A stretch of DNA of 64,000 nucleotides from Xiphydria camelus (lineage: Eukaryota; Arthropoda; Insecta; Hymenoptera; Xiphydriidae): the NCBI GenBank assembly GCA_963678675.1, contig OY783199.1, positions 131,501-195,500 on the forward strand. The letters run 5' to 3'. Position numbers and translations under genes: made by a program. The notes under the pieces are model-generated. The model had not been told where the DNA came from and did not search any database. It worked only from the letters and a program-made list of their open reading frames with translations. Numbering within the stretch: position 1 is the stretch's first letter; each line of letters starts with the position of its first letter. Shown here piece by piece: positions 30,963-64,000 of this stretch.

Positions 30963-33900
30963 GTGCCGCTCGAAAAGGGGCCGAGGCTGGAGGAGGGCGC
31001 GAAGCGCTCTCTCGGAAAGTCGGTCGAAAAGGGAGTCGTTTTCTGGTCGACGGGAGTCCATTCTTTTTTTTCTCTCTCTCCACATAAATCCCTCGTCCTG
31101 CCATTCGAGACGGTCGTTTCTGTCGCGCGCTTGTGTCGTCGGTGAGGAAGTCGAGGGGGTGGCACTCCGTGTTACTCTCGGATGGAAACTCGGAAAAATT
31201 GAGAATGCGCGAAAAATTTGTACGCGAGCGAGTGTTATGTATGGTAGATCTCTCGCCGAGCCTCATGCAATGGAAGTGATATCGAAGGACGATAAAATAT
31301 AGGGCCAATTGTGCAGAGTATCGATCACGATTAGGAGTGGCTTATCTGCTGGTAATTCTAATTTAGCGGAAAGAACTCGAGCTCGTCATTTTACACGACT
31401 TTCGTAGAATTGCAGGCACGTTTACCGACAAGCAAGTGCGTTATATTCTTATAAATATTTGCGCAGAAAACGTATAAATCTCTCAACGCTGAGAGAAACG
31501 TTCATCGGGGAATAATGGAAATCCCTTATTAAACAATTTATACCATACGCGACATTCAATACTGTGCAGCCACCATGATATATTTATTACTAATTATTCA
31601 CTTCCGTGTAGCCACCATTCTGTATATGTGCTCTTTAATTATTCATCGCATCCACTCGTCAAATATCGAAGGTAGAACGATATTTTCACAGCGATGTGTC
31701 GTCGTTAATTCGGTCTTCAAATAAAGAAAAATATTCATATTTCAAAATTCAATTTGTAATCTGCATACATATTCAATATCATACGAAAAAGAAAATATCC
31801 GACGAAATAATTATTCGCTGAATTATAAATGCGTTTCTCTCTCTACAACATCGGGACGTCAGTGAAACGCCAGAGAGACGCACTCTTATGTTAAGTTGCG
31901 AATGCGAGAGAGATAGATTCACAGCACGATGACTTAGCTGCATTTCACAATGTAATTTTCCAGCTTTGATAAGGCCGAAAATGAAAAATGAAAAATCACG
32001 TATGCGGTAAATAATTTTGCCCATATTTCTCGAATCTGCTATACAAAAAATTACTTAAAAACCGAATTCCTCTTCTTCTTTCTCCAATCTAGAACAAATT
32101 TATCGTATCGTCCTCCCGCGTGGCGAGTCGTAGAGCAGCGATAAATTGAAGAGAGGAGGAAAGAAAGGAAAAAATGTCGATTCGTCGTACTCGTGACGTT
32201 TTCAACGGCGCTTTTCGTTTCAATTCACCGTGGAAAAATCGTTGCTCCCCTCTGACCGGCGGGCGTTTGAATGGCTGCAGCGTGCGGTGCAACGCCTCTG
32301 CGGAATGCTCCAGCGCGCGCGCGTTGCTAACGATCACGCGTGACTGCGAATAAAAATCGTAGACGTATATCTATATCTATCGCGAGAAAGAAAAGAGTCG
32401 CGCGCGGCAAGTGCCACCGCAATGATGACGTTGCAATTTCGGCGTGATATGCATGCAACCGCGAGAAACGTTTCGTCAACCGCCAGTGGAATAACGGTGA
32501 CGATAATTGCAGCGAGATTTGCATTGTAATAGCTTTGTTCGTAATTGCCACATTTCGCAAATGATATTTAACGAGGGATGCGATTCGACTATGTATAGTT
32601 TTCTCTTTTTTTTTTTCAAGGTATTTAAACGTTGTTAATTTGTTGTCTCTAATTTTCATCATTAACTCGAAGGGGTCCATCGTATATTATTCTTATATAA
32701 AAGTACATTCTCTCGCAGTGAAATCGCGCGAATACTGCAGTCGCGACAGGGAATAACTGCAACATCGTGTGCAGCAAGGAAATACAATTTTTCTTTAAAC
32801 ACCGGCCGCGTTAGTTGCTGGAAAGAATTTCGAGGACAGCGGACAATTTTGTAGGGCTTTGCGTATGTGTGTAAAGGTCGACGCTTATTCGCGCGTGTCG
32901 GAAATTGCGTAGCGCTCGACGATTCTCGACCTTGCCTAAATTTCCCCCCCAGTAGTGTGTATTTCTTTCTCGAACTTCCGTCTCGTGAAAACAATGCCAC
33001 GCCCGCATCCACGCGTTCTATCCGCCACGAATTATCGTGTATACGACGCACTTTTTTGTATTCGCGAGAAAACCGCCGCCGTAAACAGTTTCCCGTGAAA
33101 AATGTCCGAGACGCGGCGTATAAAGAGATCGCGTTCCGCAGAATACATTTCGTTTCATTTTTACAGCTATTTCTCATATTCTTTGGAAAAATACTAGTAC
33201 GACACTTTTTTCGCCTCTTTAAAAAATTGAACCTTATCTCTAGGAATTATCTTCGTTTTCTGTATCTTGCCCAAATTTACTATGTGAACTACAGTATATA
33301 AAAATAATAGCAAAATCCGGTAAATAAACCTTGAAAATCGAAACAAAGAACGTAACCAAAATCACCGCAGCGTCGCGTTGCCAGCAATCGATCCGCTGCA
33401 CTTGTCCCATGTATGTATTATAAATATATGCACATATGCACACATAATGCAGCTACGGACAAAAACGGTATCGAAAAGTTTCCTCCGATAAATTTGCAAG
33501 TCACGCGGTAAATGAATAAAGTTGTAGTCTCGCGCTGTGGCACAGCCATCCCGTGACATCTGTTCCACACACATGGGGCGTTTCTTTCGGTTCCTATTCA
33601 CGTGGAATACAAATGTTGTGAAAACTGCATCGTAGGATTCCCTCCGAATTGTATGAAGTTTTCAAATTGCAATACAGTCGCCTTGCATCACCTCTTTGAT
33701 AATTCAAAATGAACAAACCTGCAGTTTTACAATGATCGTTTCATAAACAATTTCGAGTGAATACAATCGAGTCGAGTAATCAACCTTGAATGCGCGATAA
33801 AGAAAGAAATAAATACGGATTTTTCACTTCGAATTCTGATAATTTAAACGCGGACGACTCGTCTGGAAAATACGAGAAGAGAAAAGTGCAAGAAAAGGAA

Positions 33901-34103
33901 GAATTATTATTTATTCATTTATAAAAAACGTTTTCTACGAGAAAGATGGCGCGAGTCCGATTTTACATTCTAACCGAGAAAATGCCAATAGACCACTGTC
34001 GGAAAGGGAGGAAGAAAAAAATCGAGAGATAAGTTAATAAAAGTCATTCCGGGGGCGCGCTAATAATTCCCGGGCGACCGCGCGGCTGCCGCAGAAAAGG
34101 AAG

Positions 34104-34454
34104 ATGAGGAGGAAGGCGCGCGACGAGATTCCCGAGGAAGAGCGCCTCGGAAGAGAGGAAGGCACGTCGTCGTCGTCGTCGTCATCGCTGCCGCCGCCTA
34201 ATCAAATCACCGCGCGCGCGCCGAAAACCTGTGGGAGTGGCGCCAGAGGAGCGCTCGGCATCGGAGAAGCGCCGTCGTCGGCTTCGGGCAGTTCGCCAAG
34301 TCGACGTGGCTCGGAGGAGATTTCTTCCTTCCTCTATGCGCCTCTCTTTCTACCTGTTACCCGCCGAAAGAGGAGGACCGTGCGGGAAAGCTGCAGGCGG
34401 TGCGACCACGCGCGCGCATTTCCATATACTTTCCTTCTCTTTTTCTATTCGTAA
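34104..34454 (+). other. CpG-rich ORF of doubtful coding status
   Basis: A 116-codon frame with a serine run from a (CGT)n triplet repeat, charged N-terminal residues (MRRKARDEIPEEERLG) and a hydrophobic C-terminus. An overlapping second frame is almost as long. No family resemblance. It may belong to an alternative 5' exon of Galpha-o, or simply reflect GC-rich unselected DNA. Confidence 0.2.
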
Positions 34455-34504
34455 ATTCGGTTGTAGTTTTACGTATGCTTCTGCGGTACCAAATGCCAAT
34501 TCTA

Positions 34505-34757
34505 CACAGAGAAAAAGAACTTAGTTGGATTTACTAAAAATTACTTGCGGGGTCGCAAGTAATTATTTATTCAGATCAGTTAAATCTTTTTTCATATTAA
34601 TTTGATTTCTTCCTTGCAATCGCCTACTATTTCATATGATTGTAAGGGAAAGATATTTATTTGATGTATTAACAAATTTCATTGATGCAAATAAATAATT
34701 ACTTGTGCGACCCCGCAAGTAATTTTCAGTAGATACAACTTATTCTTTTCCTCTGTG
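34505..34757. mobile_element. TA-flanked MITE with about 68-bp imperfect arms
   Basis: Ends CACAGAGAAAAAGAAC and, inverted, CTTTTCCTCTGTG. Internal arm blocks AATTACTTGCGGGGTCGC and GCGACCCCGCAAGTAATT. Flanking TA on both sides suggests a Tc1/mariner-type non-autonomous element. No ORF. Confidence 0.75.
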
Positions 34758-34964
34758 TACGCTTTCCTTCTCGCATCGAGAGAAATTACATTAGATGTGC
34801 GATGAATCGTTATACAGAAATATCACCGACTTTACATCGAGATAAATTAATACTGATCCTCTAATGATAGAACTTCGGTATCCTGAGATATATAAATTCC
34901 TGATATTTTTGCCTTACGATAATACCCTATACTCTGATAGAAAAAATTATATATACATATATAT

Positions 34965-35084
34965 GAGGAGCACAGTTCCAAAACTCGTTTAGTCCATTCG
35001 CAGTTTGTCCTATAATTGCTAATAGTTTAGCGATTATAAGACAAACTGCGAATGGACTAAATGAGTTTTGGAACTGTGCTCCTC
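34965..35084. mobile_element. Near-palindromic MITE in a (TA)n site
   Basis: Arms of about 55 bp starting GAGGAGCACAGTTCCAAAAC fold back with few mismatches around a loop of about 10 bp. It is embedded in (TA)n, so a TA target duplication is compatible but not provable. Lies about 400 bp before the first Galpha-o coding exon. Confidence 0.75.
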
Positions 35085-35671
35085 ATATATATATATATAT
35101 ATAACTCAGGATATTATCAGTGTCCCGCTCCCCCGCGATCCCGCTTCCTTGATAGGATCCTTTCCCTGAACAATTCGACGGATTCCCTATGCAGTCTATC
35201 CATCCAATATAATTATGTGTGTATGTAGAACTATAATTCTTTCAGTCATACTTCTAGTGTTGCTCTCACATCACAAGGCCCCTAAATACCACTATACACT
35301 GTACCTGCTAAGAGCGAATTCAATCTCCTTTCCATTGATAAATCTCTCTCTCCCACTCGAAGGAAAATCCCCCATCCGAATTTATATGTACCTACGTATA
35401 TAGGTACTTAAACTTTGCCGTAGCCTCAGATACGTATAACTTGCACCCATACCTACTGATATCGGGCCCCGCTCTCTTCTGCTTCCAGATTTAGACTCGT
35501 CACGAGAGGGAACGGCGCAAGGGTGGCGGCGTTCGGAGGTGTCGGGGGTGGACGGTGTGCGCGGAGGTAGTCAGGTGTGTGGGTGTTCGCGGGGGGGTTC
35601 CGCCAACCCGCGGTAAGTGAATAACACATAAGAGCGCGGTGGTGGCGTTTGTGAAGGTAACGTGTAGCAAG

Positions 35672-64000
<28,329 letters not shown>

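Larger units (their letters stand above)
30390..35488 (+). other. Probable 5' UTR intron of Galpha-o
   Basis: Contains a (CT)n tract at 30900-30960, a second CpG-rich ORF-bearing patch at 34100-34450 and two MITEs (34505-34757 and 34965-35084). No recognised coding exon. Confidence 0.4.

Noticed and set aside
29603..31308. Overlapping long frames in CpG-rich DNA
   Set aside because: Similar lengths occur in several frames on both strands, as expected from GC-rich sequence with few stop codons.

Overview
This is eukaryotic nuclear DNA from an insect, most likely a hymenopteran and quite possibly an ant. Three conserved metazoan genes can be read exon by exon with canonical GT-AG junctions, and their proteins resemble insect orthologues. 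CpG-rich blocks alternate with AT-rich DNA, (GA)n microsatellites are abundant, and the non-coding DNA is full of short inverted-repeat transposons. No bacterial, organellar, CRISPR or operon-like structure is present. The species call is an inference from composition and protein similarity.

Layout. (1) Positions 1-3168 hold the 5' four coding exons of Brf1 on the minus strand (TFIIIB subunit, RNA polymerase III initiation). Its fourth intron runs off the left edge, and a small unexplained plus-strand ORF lies inside it. (2) Positions 3169-6167 separate Brf1 from a head-to-head plus-strand gene. This stretch carries several inverted-repeat insertions and a diverged tandem array of at least five units. 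(3) Positions 6168-20240 are RanBPM (RanBP9/10 orthologue, CTLH/GID E3 ligase scaffold), complete in seven coding exons and 590 codons, with a 9.7-kb first intron. (4) Positions 20241 to about 29500 are 3' UTR and intergenic DNA, including a nested, degraded pogo/Tigger-like element of about 2.6 kb. (5) About 29600-63534 is the G-protein alpha-o subunit gene on the plus strand. A CpG-rich probable 5' UTR exon ends near 30389. Six coding exons (35672-63534, 241 codons) carry the N-terminus, P-loop, helical domain and switches I and II. The remaining C-terminal third lies beyond the right edge. Coding-exon lengths of 118, 43, 142, 161, 129 and 130 bp match the conserved animal Go/Gi gene structure.

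The three genes have unrelated housekeeping or signalling roles: Pol III initiation, ubiquitin ligase scaffolding and GPCR signalling. They are neighbours rather than a functional cluster.

The more unusual content is non-coding. There is a 4.78-kb composite element with arms of about 680 bp inside a Galpha-o intron, containing piggyBac-like pieces. A family of near-palindromic, PIF/Harbinger-type MITEs has at least seven full or partial copies across all three gene regions. A foldback element of about 0.7 kb lies in RanBPM intron 1. A pure (GA)n tract of about 283 bp lies just 3' of the first Galpha-o coding exon. A promoter-proximal tandem repeat contains CTCF-like and YY1-like cores. I found no clearly undescribed multi-gene system.
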